A DNA stretch of 64,000 nt from Paenibacillus caseinilyticus. GTDB lineage: Bacteria > Bacillota > Bacilli > Paenibacillales > NBRC-103111. The position numbers and the translations under genes are program-made. Below are positions 26,735 through 35,784 of this stretch, in pieces. Location: contig NZ_JAQAGY010000009.1 in assembly GCF_027533645.1 (NCBI RefSeq), positions 62,001 through 126,000 of the forward strand. The letters are read 5' to 3'. How positions within the stretch are numbered: the stretch's first letter is position 1; every line of letters begins with the position of its first letter. The notes below the pieces were generated by a model, which was not told the DNA's origin, did no database searches, and worked only from the letters and a program-made list of their open reading frames with translations.

Positions 26735-27580
26735 ATGGTGACCCAACCTTTAACCGAGCCTTACCTGTTCGACTACCGCCGCACGTCCCTCCATGAATTC
26801 AAAGAAGTATTCCATGCCCATCTTGAGATGGAACTCACCTACGTGCATGAGGGGGAAGGGAACCTGATCCTCGAAGGCCGCACCTACCCCATCATGCCGG
26901 GGACCCTGCTGGTATTCCAGCCGTTCCAGCTTCACCGCATCCGGATGGAGGTCGCACCAGGCAAGCCGTTCGTCCGCACGCTTCTCATGTTCGACCCGGC
27001 GGTGCTCCAGCCTTATTGGAGTCTCTTTCCGGCGCTCGGAGCCTACTTCGTCTCGCTCACAGGCCAGCAGGCTGCCTGTCCGCCACTCTTCCTGCAGGAG
27101 GGAGACCCGGCGGTGTCTCTGCTGAAGCAGTTCTACGATAGGCTTCCCAGACTGGCGCCGCAGGAGAAGCAGGAGGAGTATCTCTTCCTGCTCCTAGGCT
27201 TACTGCGGCAGCTGAGGGCGCACAGCTCTGCCGGGCCTCATGCTCCGCCCTCTCCCCGCAATCGCCGGGCGGGAGAGATCATGCAGTGGATCGAGCGTCA
27301 TTATGCCGAGCCGTTCCAACTGGAGCGGCTCGCGCAAGAAGTGCATCTCAGCCGGTACCATGCCGCCCATCTATTCAAGGAAGCCACCGGGACGACCATT
27401 CTCGCCTACGTCCACGCGACCCGGATTCGTCACGCCTGCATCCTGCTGATGCAGACGGAACTGGCCATCCCGGAGATTGGCATCCGCACCGGCTATCCGA
27501 ACCCGTCATACTTCTGCCGGGTCTTCCGGGAGACGATGGGCACGACGCCGCACCAATACCGGCTGCGGGTGCAGGCCTAA
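26735..27580 (+). CDS. AraC family transcriptional regulator with cupin sensor domain
   Basis: 281 aa. The N-terminal half is an AraC-type cupin (HAHLEMELTYVHEGEGNLIL, then TLLVFQPFQLHRIRM), which normally binds a sugar. The C-terminal 100 residues carry two helix-turn-helix motifs (FQLERLAQEVHLSRYHAAHLF and IPEIGIRTGYPNPSYFCRVF). A longer start at 26627 is open, but ATG at 26735 fits the domain edge; only a modest GAAGG precedes it, so the start is uncertain. Divergent from the Gfo/Idh/MocA gene, which is its most likely target together with the GH130 gene downstream on the other strand. Confidence 0.9.
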   Translation: MVTQPLTEPYLFDYRRTSLHEFKEVFHAHLEMELTYVHEGEGNLILEGRTYPIMPGTLLVFQPFQLHRIRMEVAPGKPFVRTLLMFDPAVLQPYWSLFPALGAYFVSLTGQQAACPPLFLQEGDPAVSLLKQFYDRLPRLAPQEKQEEYLFLLLGLLRQLRAHSSAGPHAPPSPRNRRAGEIMQWIERHYAEPFQLERLAQEVHLSRYHAAHLFKEATGTTILAYVHATRIRHACILLMQTELAIPEIGIRTGYPNPSYFCRVFRETMGTTPHQYRLRVQA

Positions 27581-27685
27581 CCGACCGGGGGTGCCCGTCG
27601 CCATCTTTGGCTGGGAGATTGCTAACTGACGACGGAACCAAGCCGCCGCGCTTCCAGGCAGTCTGCGACAGCCATCGCAAGAACA

Positions 27686-27730
27686 GCCGCTATCCCCGAA
27701 GCAGAACGGCTTATGCTTGGGGATAGCGGC
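27686..27730. terminator. Strong hairpin after the AraC gene
   Basis: 12-bp perfect stem (27686-27697 with 27719-27730), extendable by five pairs with one bulge. No T-run follows on either strand, so its role in termination is uncertain. Confidence 0.45.
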
Positions 27731-27737
27731 TTATGCA

Positions 27738-27848
27738 ATTGGGCTATGGTATTGATGCTATTCAATTGATGCTATTCAATTGATGCTATGCAATTGATGC
27801 TATGCAATTGGTGCTGTGGAACTCATGCTATAAAACTCATGCTATGCA
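27738..27848. repeat. 14-bp tandem repeat array at the 3' end of the GH130 gene
   Basis: About eight units: four closely related attgatgctatt/gca copies (27751-27806), a diverged copy before them and three diverged copies after. The array ends one base before the stop codon of the GH130 gene (27850-27852), so it is 3'-untranslated sequence of that gene. No spacer pattern of a CRISPR is present. Confidence 0.9.
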
Positions 27849-27849
27849 G

Positions 27850-29067
27850 TCAGGCCTTGCGGCCTTCCGCATCGAACGTGCGGACGTACGCTGCCAGCTC
27901 CGCCCAGTTCACCCAGGAGAGGCCTACCTTCTGGTCGGCCGCCCCGTAGGCCATGATGAGCTCATCGCCGGCCACTATGCCGGCCGTCGTGAAGAGGCAC
28001 GGCGTCGGATAATCCGTCGGCATCTCCCATGCCTGCTGCGCATACATCATCCGCTCGGAGCAGCGGTGCGTCACCACCGGAAAGTCATCCTCCTGCTCCT
28101 GGACGATCAGGAACGACTGCGTATAACCGAAGTGGATGTCCTTCTTCCCGTGGTAGGCGATCAGCCACTCGTTCTCCGAGATCCGCAGCGGCGGCCAGCT
28201 CGCCCCGATGCGGTCCGCTTCCCAGTCGAACCGGCCGGCAGCGAGCAGCCGGTGGTGCGCCTGTGGCGAGGGGAACGCTTCCAGCGATTCGGCTGCGGCC
28301 AAGTAGATCGAGGGGCGGAGCTGCTCCCCGCCCGGGAAGGCTTCCGGGTTCATCGGCCGGTGCAGCATAAGGTACTGCAGCCGGCCATGGATCTTCATCC
28401 GCTCCGGGAACAGGAACACGTCCCGGTTGTCGCTGACATGCCCCTCCGTCAGCGGACCGGCGTAGGCGAACGCTTCCTCGTACCGGCGGGCCTTCAGCTT
28501 CGCGAGATCGAGCCGGTACAGGACGGTGACCGTCGCGTTCGACCGGCACGTCTCGTAGAACGGCCCCGCCCCCTCCCGCGTCCACTCCGGCACATAGTCG
28601 TACCGGGTCTCGACCGGCGGATCCCCGTCGGCCAGCCAATAAGGCCCGGGCGGGAACAGGCGGCAGGCCGCCGAGAGATACAGCTGCCCTTCGATGGGGA
28701 AGATGCGCGGATCCTCGATGCAGCCGTTCGCATAGTCCCACACCTGCTTGCCGTGCACATCCGTCACGGTAAGCTCCTCCTCCTCCCAGCCGAGCCTCGG
28801 GGCCAGCGCCGGACGCGAGAAGTCCGCCTCCCATGAAGCCCCCCGGTCATGGCTGACAGCATAGCCGAGGAAGATCGGGTAGGGCGGGTGCCGCCCCTCC
28901 CGCTGCTTCTGCGGCCAAGGGCCCGTCGCCCGGAACAGCATGTGCAGCGTGTCCCCGTCCTCCGGGTCCTGCACGATAGCCGGATTCAGCACCATCCGGC
29001 TCGCCCAGTCGCAGCCGGGCTGCGGCACCAGGACCGGCTCCGGCGAATAGCGGAATTGCGGTTTCAT
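27850..29067 (-). CDS. GH130 family mannoside phosphorylase / beta-mannosidase-like protein
   Basis: 405 aa, five-bladed propeller type, no signal peptide. SRMVLNPAIV near residue 23 and NGCIEDPRIF near residue 115 match the conserved segments of family 130, whose members phosphorolyse or hydrolyse beta-mannosides. Which linkage is cut (Man-beta-1,4-Glc, Man-beta-1,4-Man or Man-beta-1,2-Man) cannot be told from sequence reading alone. It complements the mannanase and GH2 mannosidase in the same locus. Nineteen bases separate it from the upstream SDR gene, suggesting co-transcription. Confidence 0.82.
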   Translation of the reverse strand: MKPQFRYSPEPVLVPQPGCDWASRMVLNPAIVQDPEDGDTLHMLFRATGPWPQKQREGRHPPYPIFLGYAVSHDRGASWEADFSRPALAPRLGWEEEELTVTDVHGKQVWDYANGCIEDPRIFPIEGQLYLSAACRLFPPGPYWLADGDPPVETRYDYVPEWTREGAGPFYETCRSNATVTVLYRLDLAKLKARRYEEAFAYAGPLTEGHVSDNRDVFLFPERMKIHGRLQYLMLHRPMNPEAFPGGEQLRPSIYLAAAESLEAFPSPQAHHRLLAAGRFDWEADRIGASWPPLRISENEWLIAYHGKKDIHFGYTQSFLIVQEQEDDFPVVTHRCSERMMYAQQAWEMPTDYPTPCLFTTAGIVAGDELIMAYGAADQKVGLSWVNWAELAAYVRTFDAEGRKA

Positions 29068-29085
29068 ACGCTTATCCCTCCCCTT

Positions 29086-29937
29086 CTAGGACTTGCCCTT
29101 GCGCGTCATCTCTGCGAGCTCATTCCACTCCTCCGGGGTCACCTCGAGCAGGTCATTGAACTGCCCGGCGCCCTGCAGCCATTCGCCGCCGTCGATCGTC
29201 ACGACTTCCCCGTTGATGTATCCGGCGTAGTCGGAGATCAGGTAAGCGGCGAGGTTCGCCAGCTCCGCCTTCTCCCCGACGCGCTTCAGCGGCACGCCCT
29301 GCACGAGCTTCTCTGCGAGCTCCGGCGTCGGCGCAAGCCGGCTCCACGCCCCGTCCGTCGGGAAGAGCCCCGGCGCAATCGCCGCCTGGCGGATGCCATA
29401 GCGGGCCCACTCCACCGCGAGCGAACGGGTCAGCGCCAGCACGCCGGCCTTCGCTGCGGCGGACGGCACCACGAACGCCGAGCCGGTGGACGCGTAAGTC
29501 GTCACGATACTGAGCATCGTGCCCCCGCGTCCCTGGGCGATCCATCGTTTGCCCAGCTCCAGCGTCGTGTAGAACGTGCCGTGCAGCACAATATTCAGCA
29601 CCGCATCCACCGCTCTCGGGGACAAGTTCTCCGTCGGGCTGGCGAAGTTGCCGGCCGCGTTGTTCACCAGCACGTCGATGCGCCCGTAGTGCGCCTCCAC
29701 GGCCCCGATCATGGCCTGTACCTCGGCCGCATCGCGCACGTCGCACGGATGGTAGAACACCTCGCGCTCGTCGGTCCGCAGCTCCGCCGCCGTCTGGGCG
29801 AGCACCTCTTCCCGCCGGCTCGTGATCGCCAGCTTCGCCCCGAGCTCCAGGAACCGCTCGCCCATCACCCGGCCGAGCCCGGTGCCCCCGCCGGTGATCA
29901 GCACCACTTTGCCGGACAGCAGATTCTTATCGAACAT
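29086..29937 (-). CDS. SDR oxidoreductase, 2,4-dienoyl-CoA reductase-like
   Basis: 283 aa Rossmann enzyme with the NADP motif TGGGTGLG (about 15-22) and NNAAGNF. The usual SDR Tyr-x-x-x-Lys is replaced by SAAAK in SAFVVPSAAAKAGV, and the segments LAVEWARYGIR and DGAWSRL follow; this is the pattern of dienoyl-CoA reductases (FadH/YkuF/DECR), which reduce 2,4-dienoyl-CoA during breakdown of unsaturated fatty acids. The start at 29937 follows GAGGGGGAG; the frame is open for 18 more codons upstream. The acyl-CoA ligase encoded just upstream supports a lipid role. Confidence 0.82.
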   Translation of the reverse strand: MFDKNLLSGKVVLITGGGTGLGRVMGERFLELGAKLAITSRREEVLAQTAAELRTDEREVFYHPCDVRDAAEVQAMIGAVEAHYGRIDVLVNNAAGNFASPTENLSPRAVDAVLNIVLHGTFYTTLELGKRWIAQGRGGTMLSIVTTYASTGSAFVVPSAAAKAGVLALTRSLAVEWARYGIRQAAIAPGLFPTDGAWSRLAPTPELAEKLVQGVPLKRVGEKAELANLAAYLISDYAGYINGEVVTIDGGEWLQGAGQFNDLLEVTPEEWNELAEMTRKGKS

Positions 29938-30069
29938 GGCGGCTCCCCCTCTCCGTCTGCGGTTCATCTGCCTGCCCGCAGCTCCGGTCATGCGTAGGGA
30001 CGCTTCGCTCAGCCGTCCGGGTTCCCGTATCCATCCTCAGGTAGAACGTTACCATTGCAAGCCTCATCC

Positions 30070-31695
30070 TTATTCACCGTCTCCCGTATCGTAATGATTC
30101 TTATAGAGCTCCCGGAGCTCGCGCTTCATGAATTTGCCGACGGAGGTTCTGGGGATCTCCTGCAGCACGATCACATCGTCCGGGAGCCACCACTTCGTGA
30201 ATCGTCTGCTCAAGAAGGAGAGCAGCTCCTCCTTCTCCACCGCCCCGTCCGCCGGAGGATCCCTTAGGACGACAAACGCCAGCGGGCGTTCCCCCCACTT
30301 CTGGTGCGGCACCCCGATCACACAAGCCTCGAATACCCCGGGATGCGCCATGAGAGCGTTCTCCAAATCCACAGAGGAGATCCACTCACCCCCGCTCTTC
30401 ACGAGATCCTTCACCCGGTCCACGAGCTTCACGTACCCCTGTGCATCGATCACCGCGATATCGCCGGTCTTGAACCACCCGCCTTCGAACGCATCCTTCG
30501 TCCGCTCGTCCCTGTAGTATTCGGACGCGATCCAAGGTCCGCGCAGCCAGAGCTCGCCCATGTCCTTGCCGCTGCGGGGGACATCCCCGTGCGGCCCGAC
30601 GATCCGCATCTCGAGACCGGGCACGAGCAGCCCCTGCGTCGCCAGGATGTCCAGCTGCTCTTCTTCTGGCAGGTGCAGCTGGTGGCTCTTCAGCCGCGAG
30701 ACGGTCACGAGCGGACACGTCTCCGTCATGCCGTAGGCATGGCAGAGCGGAACGCCGATCCGGCGGTAGCTCTCGATGAGGCTGCGGGGGGCCGCCGAGC
30801 CGCCGCAGACCGCCGCACGCAGGCTGGACAGGTCGGCACGGACGGATGCCTGCGCCTGCAGCGCCGCCGTCCAGACCGTCGGCACGCCGGCCGCGATGGT
30901 CACGCGCTCCTTCTCGATCAGCCGCAGCAGATCGTCCGGCGCGGGGAAGGGGCCCGGCAGCACCTGCTTCGCGCCGAACCATACGGATGCGAACGGCAGT
31001 CCCCACGCGTTGACGTGGAACATCGGCACGATCGGCAGCACGGTGTCCCGCTCCGACAGCCCGAGCGTATCCGCCGCCCCCAGGGAGAGCGAGTGCAGGT
31101 AGAGTCCACGGTGGGAATAGACCACCCCTTTGGGGTTGCCGGTCGTCGCCGACGTGTAGCACAACCCCGCGGGAGCGCTTTCATCAATGTCGCCGGGAAA
31201 CTCGTAAGAAGCATCCCCGCTCTCTATCATGTTCTCATAGGAGTAGAGAGGCTGTAAAGCGGTCTGCGGCAGTTCCTTCCCCTCGCTCATGACAATGAAG
31301 CCTTCGACGGAAGCCAGCTCGTCCTTCACCTTCTCGAGCACAGGCAGCAGACATTCGTCGACGAGCACGAAGCGGCTCTGCGCGTGGTTCAGAATATACG
31401 CGATATGCTCCGGGGACAGCCGGATATTGACCGTATGCAGCACAGCGCCCATGCAGGGGATCGCAAAATAAGCCTCCAGGTGCCGGTGATGATTCCACGC
31501 GAAGGTGGCTATCCGTTCTCCCCTTTGCACACCCAGGGCCTGCAGGCTGCAAGAGAGCCGGCGGGTACGCTCGCCGAACTGTCCGTAGTTATACCGGAAC
31601 AGGCCGGACGGCGTACGGGAGACGATGTCTTGATCCGCGAACAACACTTGAGACCGGTCGAACAGCGAGCGCAGCGTCAAAGGAAACTCTGCCAT
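30070..31695 (-). CDS. Long-chain fatty acid-CoA ligase (AMP-dependent synthetase)
   Basis: 541 aa member of the ANL superfamily; activates a fatty acid with ATP and CoA. The phosphate loop YTSATTGNPKGVVYSHRG (about 178-195), the AYGMTE motif and the hinge WFKTGDIAVID (about 425) are all present, as is the C-terminal Lys in RTSVGKFMKRELRE. GGAGGTG precedes ATG at 31695. The gene is followed by a dienoyl-CoA reductase-like SDR in the same direction. Acyl chain length is not predictable; medium- or long-chain is the common assignment for this subgroup. Confidence 0.92.
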   Translation of the reverse strand: MAEFPLTLRSLFDRSQVLFADQDIVSRTPSGLFRYNYGQFGERTRRLSCSLQALGVQRGERIATFAWNHHRHLEAYFAIPCMGAVLHTVNIRLSPEHIAYILNHAQSRFVLVDECLLPVLEKVKDELASVEGFIVMSEGKELPQTALQPLYSYENMIESGDASYEFPGDIDESAPAGLCYTSATTGNPKGVVYSHRGLYLHSLSLGAADTLGLSERDTVLPIVPMFHVNAWGLPFASVWFGAKQVLPGPFPAPDDLLRLIEKERVTIAAGVPTVWTAALQAQASVRADLSSLRAAVCGGSAAPRSLIESYRRIGVPLCHAYGMTETCPLVTVSRLKSHQLHLPEEEQLDILATQGLLVPGLEMRIVGPHGDVPRSGKDMGELWLRGPWIASEYYRDERTKDAFEGGWFKTGDIAVIDAQGYVKLVDRVKDLVKSGGEWISSVDLENALMAHPGVFEACVIGVPHQKWGERPLAFVVLRDPPADGAVEKEELLSFLSRRFTKWWLPDDVIVLQEIPRTSVGKFMKRELRELYKNHYDTGDGE

Positions 31696-31883
31696 ACAGC
31701 GGCACCTCCGGAATGGTTATCCTATTCTTGCCTATTGTCATCATATCAGAAGCCGGACGGCGATATGAATGAAAAGTAAATTAATGCTACAATAAGATGG
31801 GGAATGGGCCATCTTTCCTGCCCTTGCCTGCCCATCCCCGACTTGCCCCAGAGACCAATCCATATCGAGAGAAGGGTGTTCGT

Positions 31884-33674
31884 ATGCCAAACCAACTGCA
31901 GCGCCATGAGGTGCCCCAGCACGAGAAGTGGAACCTGGCCGATATTTATCCTGCGCCCGGCGCGTGGGAAGAAGATTACGCCAAGATCGAGACCCTGATC
32001 ACGACCGTCAAAGCCTTCGAAAACCAGCTCACCTCCGGCGCCGCGCTGCTCGCCTTCCTCCGGGGGCAGGAAGAGATGCACCGGCTCTACGAGAAGCTGT
32101 ATGTCTACGCTTCCCTCCAGCTCGCGCAGGATACCAGGGAAGCCTCCTCCCAGGCGCTGCTCGACAAGGCCAGCCAGCTTGGCGTGCGGGTCAGCGCTTC
32201 GACCGCCTTTTTCTCCCCGTTCCTGATGTCCCTTGCTCCGGAAGCGCTGGAGGGCTATATCCGGGAGGACGAGGAGCTTCGCTATTATGAGAAGGACCTC
32301 TACGAGGAGTACAAATACAAGAAACACGTGCTTAGCCAGGACAAAGAGGAAGTCCTCTCCCAGCTAGGCGAAGTGATCGGGGCGCCGCGGAACATCTTCA
32401 ATATGCTGAACAACGCCGATATCCGGTTCGGGAACGTCCATACGGAAGATGGCGAAGAAGTAGCGCTAACGCGCGGCATGTATGCCAAGATCATGGAGAA
32501 CCGGGACCGCTCGAAGCGCGAAGAAGCGTTCCACGCGTTCAATAAGCCTTACCTCGAGCTCAAGAATACGATCGCCGCCACGCTCGGCTCCTCGGTGAAG
32601 AACAACGTCCTCTTCTCCCGGATGCGCGGCTACGAGTCGCCGCTGCAGCGTTCCCTGTTCAAGGATGACGTGCCGGTGTCCGTCTACGAGAACCTGCTCG
32701 AAGCGACCAAGGCGAACCTGGCTCCGCTGCACCATTACCTGAAGGTGCGCAAGAAGGCACTTGGGCTGGAGGATCTGCGCGTCTACGACCTCGGCGTGCC
32801 GCTCGTCACCGATGTCGAGATGACGATCCCCTACGACGAGGCCTACGCCACGATGCTCGAGGCCTTGGCCCCGCTTGGCGACGAGTATGTCAGCGTGCTG
32901 TCCGAAGCCCGTACTTCCGGCTGGATCGACGTCCGCGAGACGCAGGGCAAACGCTCCGGCGCCTTCTGCTCGGGCCCTTACGGGACGCACCCTTACGTGC
33001 TGCTCAATCATAACAACACGTTCGACAGCATGTTCACTCTGGCCCACGAGATGGGCCATGCGATGCACTCTTACTACAGCGACAAGCACCAGCCGGCGAT
33101 CTCGGCGCAGTATACGATCTTCGTGGCGGAAGTCGCTTCCACGGTCAACGAAGTGCTGCTCATGAAGCACTACCTGAAGCAGAATCCTTCGGCGAATCTG
33201 AAGAAGTACCTGCTCAATCACTTCATCGACGAATTCCGCGGCACCTACTTCACGCAGGTCATGTTCGCGGAGTTCGAGAAGCGGGTGCACGAGAAGGCGG
33301 CGAAGGGCGAGACGCTTAACGCCGACTCGCTCAGCGAAGTGTACGAAGATCTCTACAAGACGTACTACGGCGACGTGCTGGAGCTGAACCCGGAAGTGAA
33401 GTTCGGCTGGGCCCGCATCCCCCACTTCTACAACGCGTTCTACGTCTACAAGTACGCCACCGGCTACGCGTCCGCCTTCCACATCGCCTCGCGTATCTTC
33501 GACGGGGATGCCGGGACGGTGACCGCCTACCTTCAGTTCCTGAAGTCCGGCCGCTCCGAGTATCCGCTGGAGCTGCTCCGCCGTACCGGGGTCGACCTGC
33601 TGCAGCCCGAGCCGATCCAAGGCGCCCTGCTGGCCTTCGCCGGGATTGTGCAGGAGTTCGAAAGCACGTTCTGA
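31884..33674 (+). CDS. pepF: Oligoendopeptidase F
   Basis: Cytoplasmic zinc peptidase of family M3 (596 aa) that cuts short peptides. Zinc site HEMGHAMHS with the second-helix Glu in EVASTVNEVL. N-terminal PepF domain starts QHEKWNLADIYPA. The frame is open for 29 codons upstream of ATG at 31884, but this start has GAAGGG in place and begins the family sequence. It is a monocistronic gene with its own terminator. Length and all key residues look normal. Confidence 0.95.
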   Translation: MPNQLQRHEVPQHEKWNLADIYPAPGAWEEDYAKIETLITTVKAFENQLTSGAALLAFLRGQEEMHRLYEKLYVYASLQLAQDTREASSQALLDKASQLGVRVSASTAFFSPFLMSLAPEALEGYIREDEELRYYEKDLYEEYKYKKHVLSQDKEEVLSQLGEVIGAPRNIFNMLNNADIRFGNVHTEDGEEVALTRGMYAKIMENRDRSKREEAFHAFNKPYLELKNTIAATLGSSVKNNVLFSRMRGYESPLQRSLFKDDVPVSVYENLLEATKANLAPLHHYLKVRKKALGLEDLRVYDLGVPLVTDVEMTIPYDEAYATMLEALAPLGDEYVSVLSEARTSGWIDVRETQGKRSGAFCSGPYGTHPYVLLNHNNTFDSMFTLAHEMGHAMHSYYSDKHQPAISAQYTIFVAEVASTVNEVLLMKHYLKQNPSANLKKYLLNHFIDEFRGTYFTQVMFAEFEKRVHEKAAKGETLNADSLSEVYEDLYKTYYGDVLELNPEVKFGWARIPHFYNAFYVYKYATGYASAFHIASRIFDGDAGTVTAYLQFLKSGRSEYPLELLRRTGVDLLQPEPIQGALLAFAGIVQEFESTF

Positions 33675-33707
33675 TCGGTACGTGCAGGCAGCAAGACTAT
33701 GAGCAAT

Positions 33708-33753
33708 AAGCCAAGTTTCCTCTCTCCCGCTAGGGTTAGGAACTTGGCTTTTT
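33708..33753 (+). terminator. Terminator of pepF
   Basis: Stem of 12 pairs with one bulge (33708-33720 with 33739-33750) followed by Ts. It sits only 10 bases from the convergent VOC gene and can serve both. Confidence 0.8.
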
Positions 33754-33762
33754 CAAATAGCG

Positions 33763-34110
33763 CTATTTCTCCCAAAGCTCGACCAGCCGACCATCAGGAT
33801 CTTCAATCCAGATAAACGTTCCAAATTCACTACTCTCTTTTTGCTTTGCAAGAGGTACTCCCATATGTTCAAGATGCTTAATCGTTTCGTTTAGATTATG
33901 TACTTGGAAATTTAACATCACTTGTTGTCCTGTTGGAAAATAACTGTCATTCTCGGTAAAGAAAGAAAAGATAGTCTCATTTCCTAACTGGGGTTTTATC
34001 ACAGTCCCATTCCAGTCTTCTATTTCAATCTTCAACACTTCGCTGTACCATTTTTTTACAGATTCAACATTCTTAGTTCTCCAGAATATTCCTCCGAAAC
34101 CTTTTATCAT
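33763..34110 (-). CDS. VOC (glyoxalase/bleomycin-resistance fold) protein
   Basis: 115 aa single-domain protein with two beta-alpha-beta-beta-beta modules: GGIFWRTKNVESVKKWYSEVL at the start and FIWIEDPDGRLVELWEK at the end, the latter carrying the metal-site Glu typical of the family. AGGAGC precedes ATG at 34110. Function unknown. This is the first gene of an AT-richer stretch and its codon use (many A/T third positions) differs from pepF, suggesting transfer. Confidence 0.85.
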   Translation of the reverse strand: MIKGFGGIFWRTKNVESVKKWYSEVLKIEIEDWNGTVIKPQLGNETIFSFFTENDSYFPTGQQVMLNFQVHNLNETIKHLEHMGVPLAKQKESSEFGTFIWIEDPDGRLVELWEK

Positions 34111-34376
34111 CGTATCAAGCTCCTGTCTATCATCAAATTTTCAGCTATCCGATTACATTAGATATTCGAGGTTTGCATATAATTCCCTTTTTCAACTATA
34201 CTCCCTGCCCATCAACGTAATGTAGCTGCCGAATGAATGCAAGCGCAAGCAGTGCTATCTCTGGATATAACTGAACGGACTCAACTCTGAAATTGGAATC
34301 CACTTGACACCAATCAAACAATCACACCCCACTATGTAATGCTCCTGGATCGTTCAACTATCTTCCTCCCCATAGG

Positions 34377-34775
34377 CTAATTAGGGTTGGTAACGTTGCT
34401 ATGGGGTTTGCGTCGATCATATACCTCACTCCGAATATCTAAGAGATGATTGTTAATTGATACTATATTCTCATCTAACCATTCTATCTCGGCATCTTCT
34501 TCTGGGAAATTCCAGTATATGTTCTTCCGCTCTCCATTCTCAATTTTTTCTATTCTTATCGCATCAGGGGTAGTACTATGATAGTTGGAAAGATACACTT
34601 TTAAGGTTTTTGTGCCTCTCGGGGAAGACGATTCTTTTATAAATTGACCTTGAGGTAAACAAGACAAGCTTGTCTTCATCACATAACAATTATAGAATCT
34701 CATTCCGGATATACCCAAAACGATAGTGACAAGTAGTAGCGATGATCCTATTACTAGAAATTTTTTCTTTCTCAT
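34377..34775 (-). CDS. DUF5412-like membrane-anchored protein
   Basis: 132 aa. One N-terminal helix (about 5-24), then an extracellular domain with LPQGQFIKESSSPRGTKTLKVYL and NIYWNFPEEDAEIEWLDENIVSIN, a pattern I associate with DUF5412 proteins. Conserved DIRSEVYDRR lies near the end. ATG at 34775 with GAGGGGG six bases away is a better start than the in-frame codon 18 bases upstream. Role unknown. AT-rich like its neighbours. Confidence 0.7.
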   Translation of the reverse strand: MRKKKFLVIGSSLLLVTIVLGISGMRFYNCYVMKTSLSCLPQGQFIKESSSPRGTKTLKVYLSNYHSTTPDAIRIEKIENGERKNIYWNFPEEDAEIEWLDENIVSINNHLLDIRSEVYDRRKPHSNVTNPN

Positions 34776-35116
34776 TTTACCCCCTCTATCCACAATAGTA
34801 TCGATTAACCAGATAATAAAAATTCACTAAATGTTACCAAAAAGTACAGACGAATGGAACGTTCTTCATGTTGCAGAACGCTACTGTTACTCATTTCCTT
34901 AAGAGGCAGTAATTCGATAGCTTTGTTCAGTTGTGTGCGAGTCAGGAGATGATAACTCCTGACTGACAACTGCACGTTAGCTTGGAGAACGGTTGCCAAT
35001 CAAATCTGGCAGAGATCCGATATTAAGTCAGAGATATACATTCGGATTATCGGTTGGTCATAAGGTAGGAGGAATGGGCCATGCTAATACGAGCGAGGCA
35101 AATCGGGAGGTATTTA
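34776..35116. other. 341-bp AT-rich intergenic stretch
   Basis: A 64-codon frame on the minus strand lacks a ribosome site and known similarity. The only structure is the inverted repeat at 34928-34972. Confidence 0.4.
34928..34972. repeat. Interrupted inverted repeat
   Basis: Arms cagttgt / acaactg (outer) and agtcaggag / ctcctgact (inner, 34940-34948 with 34956-34964) around a seven-base loop form a long bulged hairpin. No T-run follows, so it may be a relic of a mobile element end rather than a terminator. Confidence 0.5.
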
Positions 35117-35759
35117 ATGAATATCAAGCTTTTTAATTTCGTTTACTTTTCTCTTACTAACCACAAGTTCACCTTTTTATCAAGTTGCAGAGGCAAATAA
35201 AAACAATAAACCTTCATCACCCAATAAAGTAGAGGTGTCATTACAAGACCTTAGGGTCTACATCAATGGGCAACGGGTACATGCTTATCCGGCAAAATAT
35301 CCGTTACTAATCTACAAGGACATAACATACCTTCCGATGACTTGGGAATATGCAAGGGCACTCGGTTTACGCACTATTTGGGGGCAAGAAACAGGTTTTT
35401 CCGTTAGTAAGGACCCTACAATCACAGAAACTTCTTTTAAAGAAGATATTACATTTTCATCTGGAAACCAGTCCACACAACATGCGAGCATGCCTGAGTT
35501 TAACGTTCTAATTGAGGGAACTCGATATGATAATTCCAAAGAAGAATATCCTGTATTCACTTTCCGCGATGTAACTTATATTCCATTGACTTGGGAAATA
35601 GCTGTTGAAAAGCTAGGTCTTTCACTAAAAATGGGAGGTACAGTAGATCTAAGTATAGACAGGCAAAGTAAGTCAGATGATAACTCTATTGAAATTCCAA
35701 AGGATCCGTTAAAGAGTTTTAAAAAAAGAGCTGCTGAAAGGAAGGTAAGCGGCAGGTGA
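35117..35759 (+). pseudogene. Secreted stalk-domain (copper amine oxidase N-terminal-like) protein with frameshift in the signal peptide
   Basis: GGGAGG (35105-35110) and ATG at 35117 start a frame that stops after 27 codons. Removing one T from the T5 run at 35130-35134 joins MNIKL to LISFTFLLLTTSSPFYQVAE, a good signal peptide, and continues into the open frame ending at 35759. The mature part has two stalk-type repeats (VYINGQ...YKDITYLPMTWEYARALGL and VLIEGT...FRDVTYIPLTWEIAVEKLGL), normally cell-wall or surface-associated. Without the first ATG only a GTG at 35235 without a ribosome site is available. Either a true frameshift, slippage-controlled expression or a read error in the homopolymer. 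Confidence 0.75.
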
Positions 35760-35784
35760 GCCTGAAGACAAGGACATGACACTG

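Noticed and set aside
27738..27848. CRISPR array
   Set aside because: The units are contiguous 14-mers without unique spacers, and no cas genes are present.
34805..34999. 64-codon minus-strand frame in the AT-rich island
   Set aside because: No ribosome site; contains the inverted repeat at 34928-34972; no recognisable family.
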